DNA of 64,000 bases from Roseibium alexandrii DFL-11 (GCF_000158095.2 NZ_CM011002.1:4687703-4751702); one strand, 5' to 3'; positions 1 to 8,599 are shown, numbered from the stretch's first letter. Program-made: numbers and translations. Notes: generated by a model from the sequence alone, not told the origin.

Positions 1-1553
1 AAAAGAACCTCATGAACCTCACCGGTATTCCAGTCAGCCGCTGGATCGACGGGGTTCTTGAAGATCCGGCGAACACTGATCAGCCGGCCGAAGTTCGGGC
101 CATGGTTCTTTGGGGCCACGCTCCGAACTCCCAGACCCGTATGACGGAAATGAAAACCGCGATGGAGAAACTGGACACGCTGGTCGTCATCGACCCGTTC
201 CCGACAGTCTCTGCCGTGCTTCATGACCGGACGGACGGTGTCTACCTTCTCCCGGCAACGACCCAGTTCGAAACCCATGGATCTGTCACCGCCTCAAACC
301 GCTCCATCCAGTGGCGCGATCAGGTGATTGAGCCGTTGTTCGAATCCAAGACCGACCACGAAATCATTGGCCTGTTTGCCAAGAAGTTCGGTTTCCATGA
401 CCGGATCTTCCGCAACATTGACCTTGAGGATGACGGCATCACGCCGAACATCGAGGACACAACCCGCGAGTTCAACCGCGGTATGTGGACGGTTGGCTAC
501 ACCGGTCAGTCACCGGAGCGGATCAAGCTGCACATGGCCAACCAGCACACGTTCGACAGGACGACGCTGCAGGCAAATGGCGGTCCCGCGGATGGCGACT
601 ACTACGGTATGCCATGGCCGTGCTGGGGCACTGCGGATATGAAGCATCCGGGCACACCGAACCTTTACGACATGTCCAAGCCGGTCGCCGAAGGGGGCTT
701 GAGCTTCCGGGCACGTTTTGGTGTCGAGCGCGATGGTCAGAACCTCCTGGCCGAGGGTGTCTCCAATCCGGGTGCGGAAATTCAGGATGGCTATCCGGAA
801 TTCACCATGCAGATGCTGATGGATCTTGGATGGGACGGTGACCTGACCGACGAAGAGCGTGCAGCGATTGATGCTGTCGCTGGGCCTAAAACCAACTGGA
901 AAACCGACCTTTCCGGCGGCATCCAGCGGGTGGCTATCAAGCATGGCTGCTCACCGTTCGGTAACGCGAAGGCTCGTGCTGTTGTATGGACCTTCCCGGA
1001 TCCGGTTCCGCTTCACCGCGAGCCGCTCTACACCAATCGCCGGGACCTCGTGGCGGATTACCCGACCTACGAAGACCGCAAGTTCTACCGTCTGCCGACG
1101 CTTTACGCGTCGATCCAGAAGCAGGACTTCTCCCGCGATTACCCGATCATCCTGACCTCCGGTCGTCTGGTCGAGTATGAAGGCGGTGGTGACGAGACAC
1201 GGTCAAACCCGTGGCTTGCCGAACTTCAGCAGGACATGTTCGTCGAAATAAATCCGCGTGATGCCAACAACATTGGTATTCGGGACGGCGCACAGGTCTG
1301 GGTCGAAGGCCCGGAAGGCGGCAAGGTCAAGGTCATGGCAATGGTGACCGAACGGGTCGGCGAAGGCGTTGCCTTCATGCCGTTCCACTTCGGTGGTCAT
1401 TATCAAGGTGAAGACCAGCGGTCGAAATATCCAAAAGGGGCCGATCCGTATGTTCTCGGCGAGAGCACGAATACGGCTCAAACCTACGGCTACGACTCCG
1501 TTACCCAGATGCAGGAGACCAAAGCCACTCTCTGCAAGATCTCGGCAGCGTAA
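1..1553 (+). CDS. fdhA: Formate dehydrogenase catalytic subunit, C-terminal part (cut by window edge)
   Basis: Molybdopterin/tungstopterin (DMSO reductase family) catalytic subunit that oxidises formate to CO2. Only about 517 C-terminal residues are visible. The frame is open from base 3, so the start, the N-terminal Fe-S site and the active-site (seleno)cysteine lie outside the window. The visible part has the partner-chain domain and ends in a molybdopterin-dinucleotide binding domain, with a segment reading PIILTSGRLVEYEGGGDETR and a basic, glycine-rich tail. The next genes are a four-cluster ferredoxin subunit and a formate dehydrogenase-type cytochrome b, so this is a membrane-linked three-subunit enzyme. 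A tungstate importer about 5 kb away suggests W may be the metal (inference). Family assignment is strong. The choice between formate dehydrogenase and another DMSO reductase-family enzyme rests partly on the partner subunits. Confidence 0.88.
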   Translation, partial: KNLMNLTGIPVSRWIDGVLEDPANTDQPAEVRAMVLWGHAPNSQTRMTEMKTAMEKLDTLVVIDPFPTVSAVLHDRTDGVYLLPATTQFETHGSVTASNRSIQWRDQVIEPLFESKTDHEIIGLFAKKFGFHDRIFRNIDLEDDGITPNIEDTTREFNRGMWTVGYTGQSPERIKLHMANQHTFDRTTLQANGGPADGDYYGMPWPCWGTADMKHPGTPNLYDMSKPVAEGGLSFRARFGVERDGQNLLAEGVSNPGAEIQDGYPEFTMQMLMDLGWDGDLTDEERAAIDAVAGPKTNWKTDLSGGIQRVAIKHGCSPFGNAKARAVVWTFPDPVPLHREPLYTNRRDLVADYPTYEDRKFYRLPTLYASIQKQDFSRDYPIILTSGRLVEYEGGGDETRSNPWLAELQQDMFVEINPRDANNIGIRDGAQVWVEGPEGGKVKVMAMVTERVGEGVAFMPFHFGGHYQGEDQRSKYPKGADPYVLGESTNTAQTYGYDSVTQMQETKATLCKISAA

Positions 1554-1565
1554 GGAGGAAACGCA

Positions 1566-2174
1566 ATGGCACTTGGTGGACAAGCGAGGGCTAAGTTCCT
1601 CTGTGACGCTGAGCGTTGTATTGAATGCAATGCCTGTGTGACCGCCTGTAAAAACGAGCATGAGGTGCCGTGGGGCATCAACCGCCGCCGGGTTGTTACC
1701 ATCAATGATGGCAAGCCTGGGGAACGGTCGATCTCCGTCGCCTGCATGCACTGTTCGGACGCACCCTGTATGGCGGTGTGCCCGGTCGACTGCTTCTACC
1801 AGAATGAAGAAGGTGTGGTCCTTCACTCGAAAGACCTGTGCATTGGCTGCGGCTATTGCTTCTATGCCTGTCCGTTCGGCGCACCGCAGTTCCCGCAAGC
1901 GGGCAACTTCGGATCGCGCGGCAAGATGGACAAATGTACCTTCTGCGCTGGTGGCCCTGAAGAGAACCATTCCACAGCGGAATTCGCGAAATACGGCCGC
2001 AACCGTATTGCGGAAGGCAAGTTGCCGATCTGCGCGGAAATGTGTTCAACCAAAGCCCTGCTCGCAGGTGATGGCGATGTTGTCGCCAACATCTACCGTG
2101 AGCGTGTGGTTGCCCGCGGTTTCGGCTCCGGCGCCTGGGGCTGGGGCTCTGCATACGGCCAAAACGGCGGTTAA
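1566..2174 (+). CDS. fdhB: Formate dehydrogenase iron-sulfur subunit (four [4Fe-4S])
   Basis: Electron-transfer subunit of 202 residues that carries electrons from the catalytic subunit to the cytochrome b. Sixteen cysteines fall in the four groups expected for four [4Fe-4S] clusters: CIECNACVTAC near residue 20, CMHCSDAPCMAVCP near 62, CIGCGYCFYACP near 95, and a split CTFC...CAEMC group near 125-160. The ATG follows a strong ribosome site (AAGGAGG) seven bases upstream, and the gene starts 12 bases after fdhA, so it is co-transcribed. No signal peptide is visible, as is usual for this subunit, which rides with the Tat-exported or cytoplasmic catalytic partner. The C-terminal tail is short and rich in Gly and Trp, without the long membrane helix of FdnH-type subunits. 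Confidence 0.92.
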   Translation: MALGGQARAKFLCDAERCIECNACVTACKNEHEVPWGINRRRVVTINDGKPGERSISVACMHCSDAPCMAVCPVDCFYQNEEGVVLHSKDLCIGCGYCFYACPFGAPQFPQAGNFGSRGKMDKCTFCAGGPEENHSTAEFAKYGRNRIAEGKLPICAEMCSTKALLAGDGDVVANIYRERVVARGFGSGAWGWGSAYGQNGG

Positions 2175-2250
2175 GGATACGTTGGTCAACGTCGGCTCAG
2201 AGGCGCTCTGGGCCGGCCGATCAAACGCCCTTCTGACAAAAGAAAAAAGA

Positions 2251-2275
2251 GTGGGGCGGCTGTTTGCCGCCTCAC
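2251..2275 (+). other. Intercistronic stem-loop between fdhB and fdhC
   Basis: Ten-base stem (2251-2260 with 2266-2275, one G-U pair) and a five-base loop. No T-run follows on the plus strand, so it is not a typical terminator for fdhB. More likely it marks RNA processing or message protection. An A-run just before it would give a U-run only on the minus strand, where no gene ends here. Confidence 0.6.
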
Positions 2276-2311
2276 CCGTCTCTACCGGAACAATTGGGTG
2301 AGGAACCAGAG

Positions 2312-3526
2312 ATGAATCGCTTCGTGCTGGCATTTGCCGTTCTGTTTGCTTTCATGTTGCAGGCCTTTGCGCAGGATTTGGCGGCACCAAGCGCTGACGT
2401 CGATCGCTCCGCGACAGGTGGCGCACAAACTCTGGAAGACATCCTGAAACGCCAGCGCGGTGAGAAGGTCGATTACGATTTCCGCAGGAACGCGACCGGC
2501 GATCCGGATTCAGCCGCAAACATGAGTTCTCAACTTGGCACACTCGGCGGAGCATCCGACCCGGAGCTTTGGCGGGCGCTTCGTTTTGGGTCTGCCGATG
2601 TAACCGTTTCATCTGGCGGGCAGGTGGCATCCGTTCTCATGCAGGACGGTGGCATGCGGTGGCTGCTGTTCCGCCAGGGGCCGCTCGCCACCTATGGCGG
2701 CTATCTTCTGCTTGGAACTCTCGGTTTTCTAGTGCTGTTTTATTTGTTGCGGGGCCGGATCCGCATCGATGGTGAGAAAACCGGCAGGACTATTACCCGT
2801 TTCAAGGCGGTCGAGCGGTTTGGTCACTGGCTGCTTGCCGGTTCGTTCATTCTGCTTGGTATTACCGGTCTGATAACCTTGTTCGGCCGGATGGCCATTA
2901 TCCCGCTGATCGGTCACGACGCATTTGCCCCGATCGCGCAGGCCTCAAAGTGGATCCATAACAATGTGTCCTGGGCATTCATGATCGCGCTGGTGATGGT
3001 GTTCGTGATGTGGGCGGTCCACAACATCCCCAACAAAACTGATCTGAAATGGATTGCTGTTGGGGGCGGGCTCCTCAAAAAAGGTGTGCACCCGCCGGCG
3101 AAAAAATTCAATTTCGGTCAGAAGATGATCTTCTGGAGCGTGATTGTTCTCGGTGCGTCTATTTCCGCGTCCGGTATTTCGCTTCTTTTCCCGTTTGAAT
3201 ACCCAATGTTTGCGGCGACATTCAACGTGCTGAACTCGACGGGATTGCCACAGCTCATTGGATTCGGAGAGTTGCCGACCCAGCTCGCGCCGCATGAGGA
3301 AATGCAGTACGCCCAGCTTTGGCACTCCATTGTCGCATTCCTGATGATGGCAATCATTCTGGCCCACATCTATATCGGATCGGTTGGCATGGAAGGCGCC
3401 TACGACGCAATGGGGTCCGGAGAGGTCGAGCTGCAGTGGGCGAAGGAGCACCACGGACTTTGGGTTGCGGAAGTCGAAGCCGCCGAGAAAGACCGGCAAG
3501 CCAAAAACGCTGTTCCTGCTGAATAG
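2312..3526 (+). CDS. fdhC: Formate dehydrogenase cytochrome b subunit (gamma)
   Basis: Membrane cytochrome b (b556 type) of 404 residues that passes electrons from FdhAB to the quinone pool. The chosen ATG at 2312 follows GAGGAACCAGAG and gives a clean signal peptide ending near AFAQ (residue 22). An earlier in-frame start at 2264 would add a non-hydrophobic leader and was rejected. After a periplasmic domain of about 120 residues, one helix at about 125-145 is followed by the cytochrome b core. Helices with histidines include RFGHWLLAGSFILLGITGL and the later WHSIVAFLMMAIILAHIYIG, which fit axial heme ligands. The long N-terminal periplasmic extension matches the FdoI/FdnI-like 'gamma' proteins of alphaproteobacteria. 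It lies 137 bases after fdhB with a stem-loop in the gap. Confidence 0.9.
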   Translation: MNRFVLAFAVLFAFMLQAFAQDLAAPSADVDRSATGGAQTLEDILKRQRGEKVDYDFRRNATGDPDSAANMSSQLGTLGGASDPELWRALRFGSADVTVSSGGQVASVLMQDGGMRWLLFRQGPLATYGGYLLLGTLGFLVLFYLLRGRIRIDGEKTGRTITRFKAVERFGHWLLAGSFILLGITGLITLFGRMAIIPLIGHDAFAPIAQASKWIHNNVSWAFMIALVMVFVMWAVHNIPNKTDLKWIAVGGGLLKKGVHPPAKKFNFGQKMIFWSVIVLGASISASGISLLFPFEYPMFAATFNVLNSTGLPQLIGFGELPTQLAPHEEMQYAQLWHSIVAFLMMAIILAHIYIGSVGMEGAYDAMGSGEVELQWAKEHHGLWVAEVEAAEKDRQAKNAVPAE

Positions 3527-3546
3527 TCGTTCAGGCGATCAGTTCG

Positions 3547-4929
3547 ATGTGCGCGTCCCTCATCCAAAGGTCATTCGCGGCGGTTGGACAAAACACCGTC
3601 GTGGCAATTGCGATTTACGTGTGCTGCTCGGTGTGGGCAGTTTCAGCGGCTCTCGCGACTGAATTCCAGACCCTTAAAGGGCATGGCGGCCCTGTGATGG
3701 ATATTGCGGTGGAACGCGAGACCGGTGTCGTCGCTACAGCGAGTTTCGACAATTCTGTAGGTCTTTGGACGGGGAGAGACCCGGCATGGCTGGATGGTCA
3801 TGAAGCTGCTGTAAAAGTGGTCGAGTTCATCGATACCGGCCGTCTTGTTTCGGCCGGAGACGACAATGATCTCATCCTCTGGGATCGTGTTTCGGGAACG
3901 CAGCAGAGGCTGGAAGGGCATACCGCCAAAGTTCAGGGGCTTGCCGTTTCGCCGGACAAAAGCCTGATCGCCAGCGCGAGCTGGGATGCTCGGGTCGGGC
4001 TCTGGCCAGTTGACGGCGGTGAGCCGATTTTCCTGAGCGGGCATAATGCGGGTGTCAATGCGGTTGCTTTTACAAAAGACGGTAAATCACTTTATTCGGC
4101 CTCTATGGATGGCTCGATCATTCTCTGGGATGTTGAAGAACGCGCGGAAAAGCGGGTTGTCGATCGCAACGGGTTCGGCATCAATGTTCTGAAGCTTGGT
4201 GGCCCGGCAGACGGACCCGATACATGGCTTGCCTACGGGGCACAAGATGGCGTGACTCGGATCCTCGATCTTGAGACAGGGGACAGGCTTTACGAGTTTT
4301 CACTCGAACGCCGGCCGATATTAGGACTTGATGTCAGCCCCGATGGTACGCGGCTCGCGAGCGGAGATGGTCAAGGTTACATCACTGTGTTCGAGACCGG
4401 GTCTTGGGGGATTGAGACTGATTTCCGCGCCGCGCTCAAAGGACCCATCTGGGCATTGGCTTTCTCAAATGACGGATCGGTTTTGCATGCCGCCGGTATT
4501 GAGAATATTGTATACTCTTGGCCGGTTGCCGACCTTTCGAGTTTTGATCCGATGGCAACCCAAACACCCGCGTTCCTGCGCAAACCAGAAGAAATGTCCA
4601 ACGGCGAGCGGCAGTTCGCGCGCAAGTGCTCCATTTGCCATTCGTTGACCGATGATGGTGTGCGGCGCGCGGGGCCGACTCTCTACAAGGTGTTTGGGCG
4701 AAAGGCTGGCACCCTGCCGGGTTACAGCTATTCTGCAACCCTGGACGGATCTGATATCATCTGGTCAGAAGAGACGATCGACCAATTGTTTCTGGACGGT
4801 CCGGACCATTATATTCCTGGCTCCAAAATGCCGATGCAGGTCATTGCCTTGCCGGAAAACCGGAAAGATCTAGTTGACTATCTTAAGGTGGCAACCGCGC
4901 CAAAAGAAGCGGAGGGAGGACAACAATGA
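3547..4929 (+). CDS. WD40 beta-propeller fused to a c-type cytochrome
   Basis: Exported protein of 460 residues. A hydrophobic leader ends near residue 38 (SAALATE). Residues about 40-330 hold roughly seven WD40-type repeats, each marked by GH and a later LWD or similar (for example GHEAAV...LILWD, GHTAKV...VGLWP, GHNAGV...IILWD). Residues 350-450 form a class I cytochrome c with a heme site CSICH (361-365) and a likely distal Met in PGSKMPM (428 or 430). It starts 20 bases after fdhC, so it belongs to the formate dehydrogenase operon and may accept or relay electrons in the periplasm, or scaffold the complex. No strong ribosome site precedes the ATG, so a slightly later start is possible. 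The domain calls are firm. The role is inference from position. Confidence 0.85.
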   Translation: MCASLIQRSFAAVGQNTVVAIAIYVCCSVWAVSAALATEFQTLKGHGGPVMDIAVERETGVVATASFDNSVGLWTGRDPAWLDGHEAAVKVVEFIDTGRLVSAGDDNDLILWDRVSGTQQRLEGHTAKVQGLAVSPDKSLIASASWDARVGLWPVDGGEPIFLSGHNAGVNAVAFTKDGKSLYSASMDGSIILWDVEERAEKRVVDRNGFGINVLKLGGPADGPDTWLAYGAQDGVTRILDLETGDRLYEFSLERRPILGLDVSPDGTRLASGDGQGYITVFETGSWGIETDFRAALKGPIWALAFSNDGSVLHAAGIENIVYSWPVADLSSFDPMATQTPAFLRKPEEMSNGERQFARKCSICHSLTDDGVRRAGPTLYKVFGRKAGTLPGYSYSATLDGSDIIWSEETIDQLFLDGPDHYIPGSKMPMQVIALPENRKDLVDYLKVATAPKEAEGGQQ

Positions 4930-5054
4930 AAGCCATGCTGACGGCCTTTGCGGCCCTGATCGTGTTGACCATCGGCGCAAGCCAAGTTCTGGATAGGGCA
5001 GGTTTCTCAAGTGCTGAGCAGGGCAGCAGCTCATCTGTACGCCTTGGAGATTGA
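4926..5054 (+). CDS. 42-residue single-helix membrane peptide, coupled to the WD40-cytochrome gene
   Basis: Small reading frame whose ATG overlaps the stop of the preceding gene (ATGA, 4926-4929), a sign of translational coupling. A GGAGGGAGGACAACA ribosome site sits just upstream. The product has one hydrophobic N-terminal stretch (MKAMLTAFAALIVLTIGASQ) and a short Ser-rich, polar tail. It could be a small membrane subunit of the formate dehydrogenase, a secreted peptide, or a lipid-anchor-free signal-peptide relic. No family is recognised. The strong ribosome site and exact overlap support it as a real gene. Confidence 0.6.
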   Translation: MKAMLTAFAALIVLTIGASQVLDRAGFSSAEQGSSSSVRLGD

Positions 5055-5079
5055 GGCTAGCGGCAGTTAAAGGCCGGTT

Positions 5080-6162
5080 TCAGACGCGTGACTTCCGGTC
5101 GAAAACTGCGTGGTCTCCCAAGGACGGGGTTTCGTCTCCGTTCGCAAGTTTCTTATAAAACTCGAAAAGCGTTTCTTTTCCGAACGAAGGCGTCGCGTCG
5201 GCGTCATACAGTCCGGTCTTCGGATTGAGCACCAGCATGGATTCGGTTGCGTAATAGCGGCCGATGCGGGCAAGCTCCGCCTTGTCCCGGTATTTCGGCC
5301 CAAACCGGCCCGCAAACTCAAGTGCCCTGATGATCCAGTCCATCAGCGCGACCGGCACTTTCCGGAACCGCGGTTCTAGCCCCAAGCTTTGAAACAAGTA
5401 CGTTCCCTGTGCCCGGGGCGTTATCGCCTCACCCGGGCCGCCAACCGGCAGGACCTTGTTTTTCATCGCCGGATTCTCGAAGCATTCGGCAATGAAGGAC
5501 GCGACATCATGATCGCTGATCGGCTTGCAGGACGTTAGCGTTCCATCGCCAAAGATCAGGAATGGTTTGCCGGCTTTAACACGTTCCACTTGGCCGGAAA
5601 GCGACTTGAAGAAAGCGGTAGGCCGAATGATCGAATACGGTAGGCCTGACGCTTGGAGCTCCGCTTCGAATGCGAGTTTGGCGTGCTGAAATGCAAGTCT
5701 TGGTCTTTGCACGCATATTGCCGACAGTAAAATGAAGTGTGGCTTTCCGGTTTCTTTCGCGATTTTAAGGATATCGCTGTTCGCCTGATGATCGATTTTC
5801 CAGGCGTCGTCGGGAATACCCGTTCGCGAGGACAGGCAGGAAATGACCGCGTCGAACTCATCGCCGCGGAAAGCATCCTGGCGGATGGACTGTGGATTGG
5901 TCACATAACCAGTTCGAACAACTGTCTCTGGCGCGAACCGCTGTATCTTTGCAGCTGCCTGTGGCCGGACGAAACAAACGACATAATGACCTTGGCGCAG
6001 CAACTCGTTTAGCGTGGCGCGTCCGATGGTTCCTGTTGCGCCGAACAACAGTATTCGTTTCGCTCTCACGTCCCCGTTTGGCTCAATGGGGTTCGTAGAG
6101 CCTTTCGTCTCTGGACCCCGGGCCTCCACGGTCTGTCTCCTTTCCTGTGTTTCTGCAGTCAA
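5080..6162 (-). CDS. bciA: Divinyl (proto)chlorophyllide 8-vinyl reductase, BciA type
   Basis: NAD(P)H-dependent short-chain-type reductase that reduces the C8 vinyl group of divinyl chlorophyllide in bacteriochlorophyll synthesis. The Rossmann motif GATGTIG lies at residues 41-47. Later segments such as SAICVQRPRLAFQHAKLAFE, YSIIRPTAFFKSLSGQ and the C-terminal TPSFGKETLFEFY...GDHAVF match BciA proteins as I know them, rather than general epimerases. The most upstream start is a TTG at 6162. A GTG at 6069, after a weak GGGGA site, would give about 329 residues and drop a low-complexity leader, so the start is uncertain. It stands alone between the formate dehydrogenase genes and tupA. Its presence suggests the host makes bacteriochlorophyll, though no other photosynthesis gene is in the window. 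Confidence 0.8.
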   Translation of the reverse strand: MTAETQERRQTVEARGPETKGSTNPIEPNGDVRAKRILLFGATGTIGRATLNELLRQGHYVVCFVRPQAAAKIQRFAPETVVRTGYVTNPQSIRQDAFRGDEFDAVISCLSSRTGIPDDAWKIDHQANSDILKIAKETGKPHFILLSAICVQRPRLAFQHAKLAFEAELQASGLPYSIIRPTAFFKSLSGQVERVKAGKPFLIFGDGTLTSCKPISDHDVASFIAECFENPAMKNKVLPVGGPGEAITPRAQGTYLFQSLGLEPRFRKVPVALMDWIIRALEFAGRFGPKYRDKAELARIGRYYATESMLVLNPKTGLYDADATPSFGKETLFEFYKKLANGDETPSLGDHAVFDRKSRV

Positions 6163-6257
6163 GGTGCCCGGAAGCGGGTGATCATGTCAATTCTGCGTAG
6201 GGACTATGGTTTCGGATTTCTTCAAGGCCGCGATGTAATTTTGCGCATCTTTGCGGC

Positions 6258-7094
6258 TTAGCTTGGGCCGGATCCGGCATTGGGGAAGAACAGTTGCTGC
6301 CCGTCCACCTGATAGTCTGCGATTGCCGCCTGACCTTCAGAAGAGAGAAGCCAGTCGATAAACCTCTGAGCCATGTCGGCCCTGACGTGGGGATGAGCTT
6401 CAGGATTCACCAGGATGACACCATACTGGTTGAACATGTTGGGATCTCCCTCAACAACGATTTGATGCGTGCCTTTGTTGCCGAAGGCGATCCAGGTTGC
6501 CCGGTCGGTCATCACGTAAGCGCCCATACCGGTTCCCGTATTAAGGGTTGCCCCCATCCCGGAGCCGGTTTCGCGGTACCAGGTTCCTGAGTCTTCTGAC
6601 GGGTCGATCCCTGAGGCCTTCCAAAGGCGGAGCTCTGCTTTGTGGGTGCCGCTGTCATCCCCGCGGGACGCGAAGATCGATTTGCTTGAGGCGATTTTGG
6701 TGAGAGCTTTTGCAACGTTGTTGGTGCCGGCGACGCCGGCCGGATCGTTGGCTGGTCCAACAATCACAAAATCGTTGTACATGACATCAGCGCGGGAGAC
6801 GCCTAACCCGTCTGCCACGAATTTTTCTTCAGATGGTTTGGAGTGCACAAACAGGACATCGCCGTCGCCATTTGCTGCGTTGCGGATGGCTTGTCCGGTC
6901 CCGACTGCAACCACGCGGACGTCAATGCCTGTCTTGGCGGTGAACTTTGGCAGCAAGTCGTCAAACAGGCCGGAATTCTGGGTCGAGGTGGTTGATTGAA
7001 CGATGATAAACGGGTTTTCCGCCTGGGCAGAATGAATAACGACGGTTGACAGCAACGTGGCGGCAATGAGTTTTAAGATTGTTCGTCTGATCAT
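6258..7094 (-). CDS. tupA: Tungstate ABC transporter, periplasmic binding protein
   Basis: Periplasmic receptor that binds tungstate and delivers it to TupB/TupC. The mature N-terminus carries the TupA signature (IIVQSTTSTQNSGLFDDLLP), whose Ser/Thr residues bind the oxyanion in this family. A signal peptide ends near HSAQA. The ATG at 7094 is chosen because it follows GGAGGAAAAC. A TTG four codons upstream lies inside the ribosome site and is rejected. Length (278 residues) is normal. It is the last gene of the tupB-tupC-tupA operon. Molybdate-type ModA proteins lack this signature, so tungstate is the better call, and W may serve the nearby formate dehydrogenase. Confidence 0.9.
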   Translation of the reverse strand: MIRRTILKLIAATLLSTVVIHSAQAENPFIIVQSTTSTQNSGLFDDLLPKFTAKTGIDVRVVAVGTGQAIRNAANGDGDVLFVHSKPSEEKFVADGLGVSRADVMYNDFVIVGPANDPAGVAGTNNVAKALTKIASSKSIFASRGDDSGTHKAELRLWKASGIDPSEDSGTWYRETGSGMGATLNTGTGMGAYVMTDRATWIAFGNKGTHQIVVEGDPNMFNQYGVILVNPEAHPHVRADMAQRFIDWLLSSEGQAAIADYQVDGQQLFFPNAGSGPS

Positions 7095-7119
7095 GTTTTC
7101 CTCCAAAAGTGCTTTTGTT

Positions 7120-7899
7120 TTAATTCTTTACGTAAAGCTGGCCATCACGCAGCGCACGTGCAGGCGCGCTTCGAGGGATCTTTAACACCCGTTGCGCAGG
7201 GCCGGTTTCAGCGATTTCTCCATCTTGTAGGAAAATCAATTCCTGCCCCAGGCGGCTCGCCTGTCCTGCATCGTGGGTCACAAGTACGATGGTGATACCA
7301 TTTGCATTTGCTTCCAGGATGAGTTGCTCAATGGCGGCGGTCGAGGTCGGATCGAGGCTTGCGGTCGGCTCATCCAGAAACAGAATGTCCGGTTGGCAAG
7401 CGAGCGCGCGGACGGTTGCTAGGCGCTGCTGTTCGCCGCCTGACAGGACGCGGGCGGGACGGTTCGCAAGATGGCTGAGCCCGGCTGCCGCCAAGGCCTT
7501 CTGGATCAACCCGTTACGTTTTTCGCCCTTTTCGCCGCGAACCCCGAGTGCAAACTTCAGGTTTGCCTTCGCAGACCGCCGGAGTAGCACGGGCCGTTGG
7601 AAGACCATTGCCTGGTCTTTCCGGCCAGTTTTGTTCAGCGCGTGGCCACGCCATAAAACGTCACCGTGCGTTGGAGAAATCAGTCCGTGCATCAGCCGCA
7701 GAAGCAGGCTTTTACCGGCGCCGTTCGGCCCCATGATCACGGTGCGGGAGCCGCGCCGGATCTTGAGATCAACATCAAAGAGCAAGCGGTGCCCATTGGT
7801 TTCAAATCCGAGCCCGCGGGTCTCAAGAAGGACCTCTCGCGCATCGGGCATTGCTGTTATGGATGGAGCGGACGGGGTGTCTTGCACAAGATTACGCAT
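7120..7899 (-). CDS. tupC: Tungstate ABC transporter, ATP-binding protein
   Basis: ATPase of the TupABC importer, 259 residues. Walker A is GPNGAGKS at residues 57-64, the ABC signature is LSGGEQQR at 152-159, and Walker B is ILFLDEP at 172-178, followed by a switch histidine in VLVTHD. There is no C-terminal TOBE domain of the kind seen in ModC, which fits the TupC type. The start overlaps the end of tupB by eight bases, so the two are translationally coupled. A 17-residue leader before the domain may mean the true start is a little later, but none has a better ribosome site. Confidence 0.9.
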   Translation of the reverse strand: MRNLVQDTPSAPSITAMPDAREVLLETRGLGFETNGHRLLFDVDLKIRRGSRTVIMGPNGAGKSLLLRLMHGLISPTHGDVLWRGHALNKTGRKDQAMVFQRPVLLRRSAKANLKFALGVRGEKGEKRNGLIQKALAAAGLSHLANRPARVLSGGEQQRLATVRALACQPDILFLDEPTASLDPTSTAAIEQLILEANANGITIVLVTHDAGQASRLGQELIFLQDGEIAETGPAQRVLKIPRSAPARALRDGQLYVKN

Positions 7900-8599
7900 A
7901 AGCAGCTCTCACAGCGGACGCGCGCAGGGTCATGACAAGAGCATTGACCGCAAATGCAATCGCCAGAAGGATCACCCCGAGCGCCAAAGCAAGCTCAAGA
8001 TTGCCCTTGGAAGTTTCCAGAGCAATCGTTGTGGTCATGACACGAGTGACATGGTTGATGTTGCCGCCGACAATGATCACTGCGCCAACTTCAGCGACTG
8101 CACGGCCAAACCCGGCTAACGCGACGGTGAGCAGGCTGTAACGGGCATCCCAAAGGAGTGCCATGACGCGGTCGAGTGGTCCGACGCCGAGCGAAGTGAA
8201 CTGCTCGCCATATTCCCGGTAGAGGTCCTCCACCACCTGCTTCGTCAATGCCGCAACGATCGGGGTTACCAGAACCGTCTGGGCGATGATCATGGCAGTT
8301 GGGGTGTAGAGGAGTCCCAGTGGTCCGAGCGGGCCAGAGGCCGACAGCATGAGGTATACCAAAAGCCCGACGACGACAGGTGGTAGACCCATCAAGGCAT
8401 TGAGGACAATCGACAATAAGGTTCGGCCGGGGAATCGGAAGGCGCCTGCGATTGCACCGAGTGGAAAGCCGATCAGGCATGCGATTGCGACAGCACTCAA
8501 GGTGACCTGCATTGACAGGCCAACAATCTCCATGAGGTCTGGATCAAACGCGAAAACAAGGCCAATGGCACTTGCCAGCACGTTCCAGAAACTGTCCAT
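7892..8599 (-). CDS. tupB: Tungstate ABC transporter, permease
   Basis: Inner-membrane permease of 235 residues with about five or six hydrophobic helices and the binding-protein-dependent transport loop around GFGRAVAEVGAVIIVGGNI, which contacts the ATPase. The ATG at 8599 follows GGGAGGAAAAGCGCAT. A start further upstream (8692) would add an implausible 31-residue leader. First gene of tupBCA. The AT-rich stretch of about 100 bases upstream probably holds the promoter. I saw no recognisable molybdenum/tungsten cofactor riboswitch fold there. Confidence 0.88.
   Translation of the reverse strand: MDSFWNVLASAIGLVFAFDPDLMEIVGLSMQVTLSAVAIACLIGFPLGAIAGAFRFPGRTLLSIVLNALMGLPPVVVGLLVYLMLSASGPLGPLGLLYTPTAMIIAQTVLVTPIVAALTKQVVEDLYREYGEQFTSLGVGPLDRVMALLWDARYSLLTVALAGFGRAVAEVGAVIIVGGNINHVTRVMTTTIALETSKGNLELALALGVILLAIAFAVNALVMTLRASAVRAAYA

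Noticed and set aside
2236..2275. Terminator after fdhB
   Set aside because: The stem has no T-run on the plus strand, and fdhC is an essential partner of the same complex.
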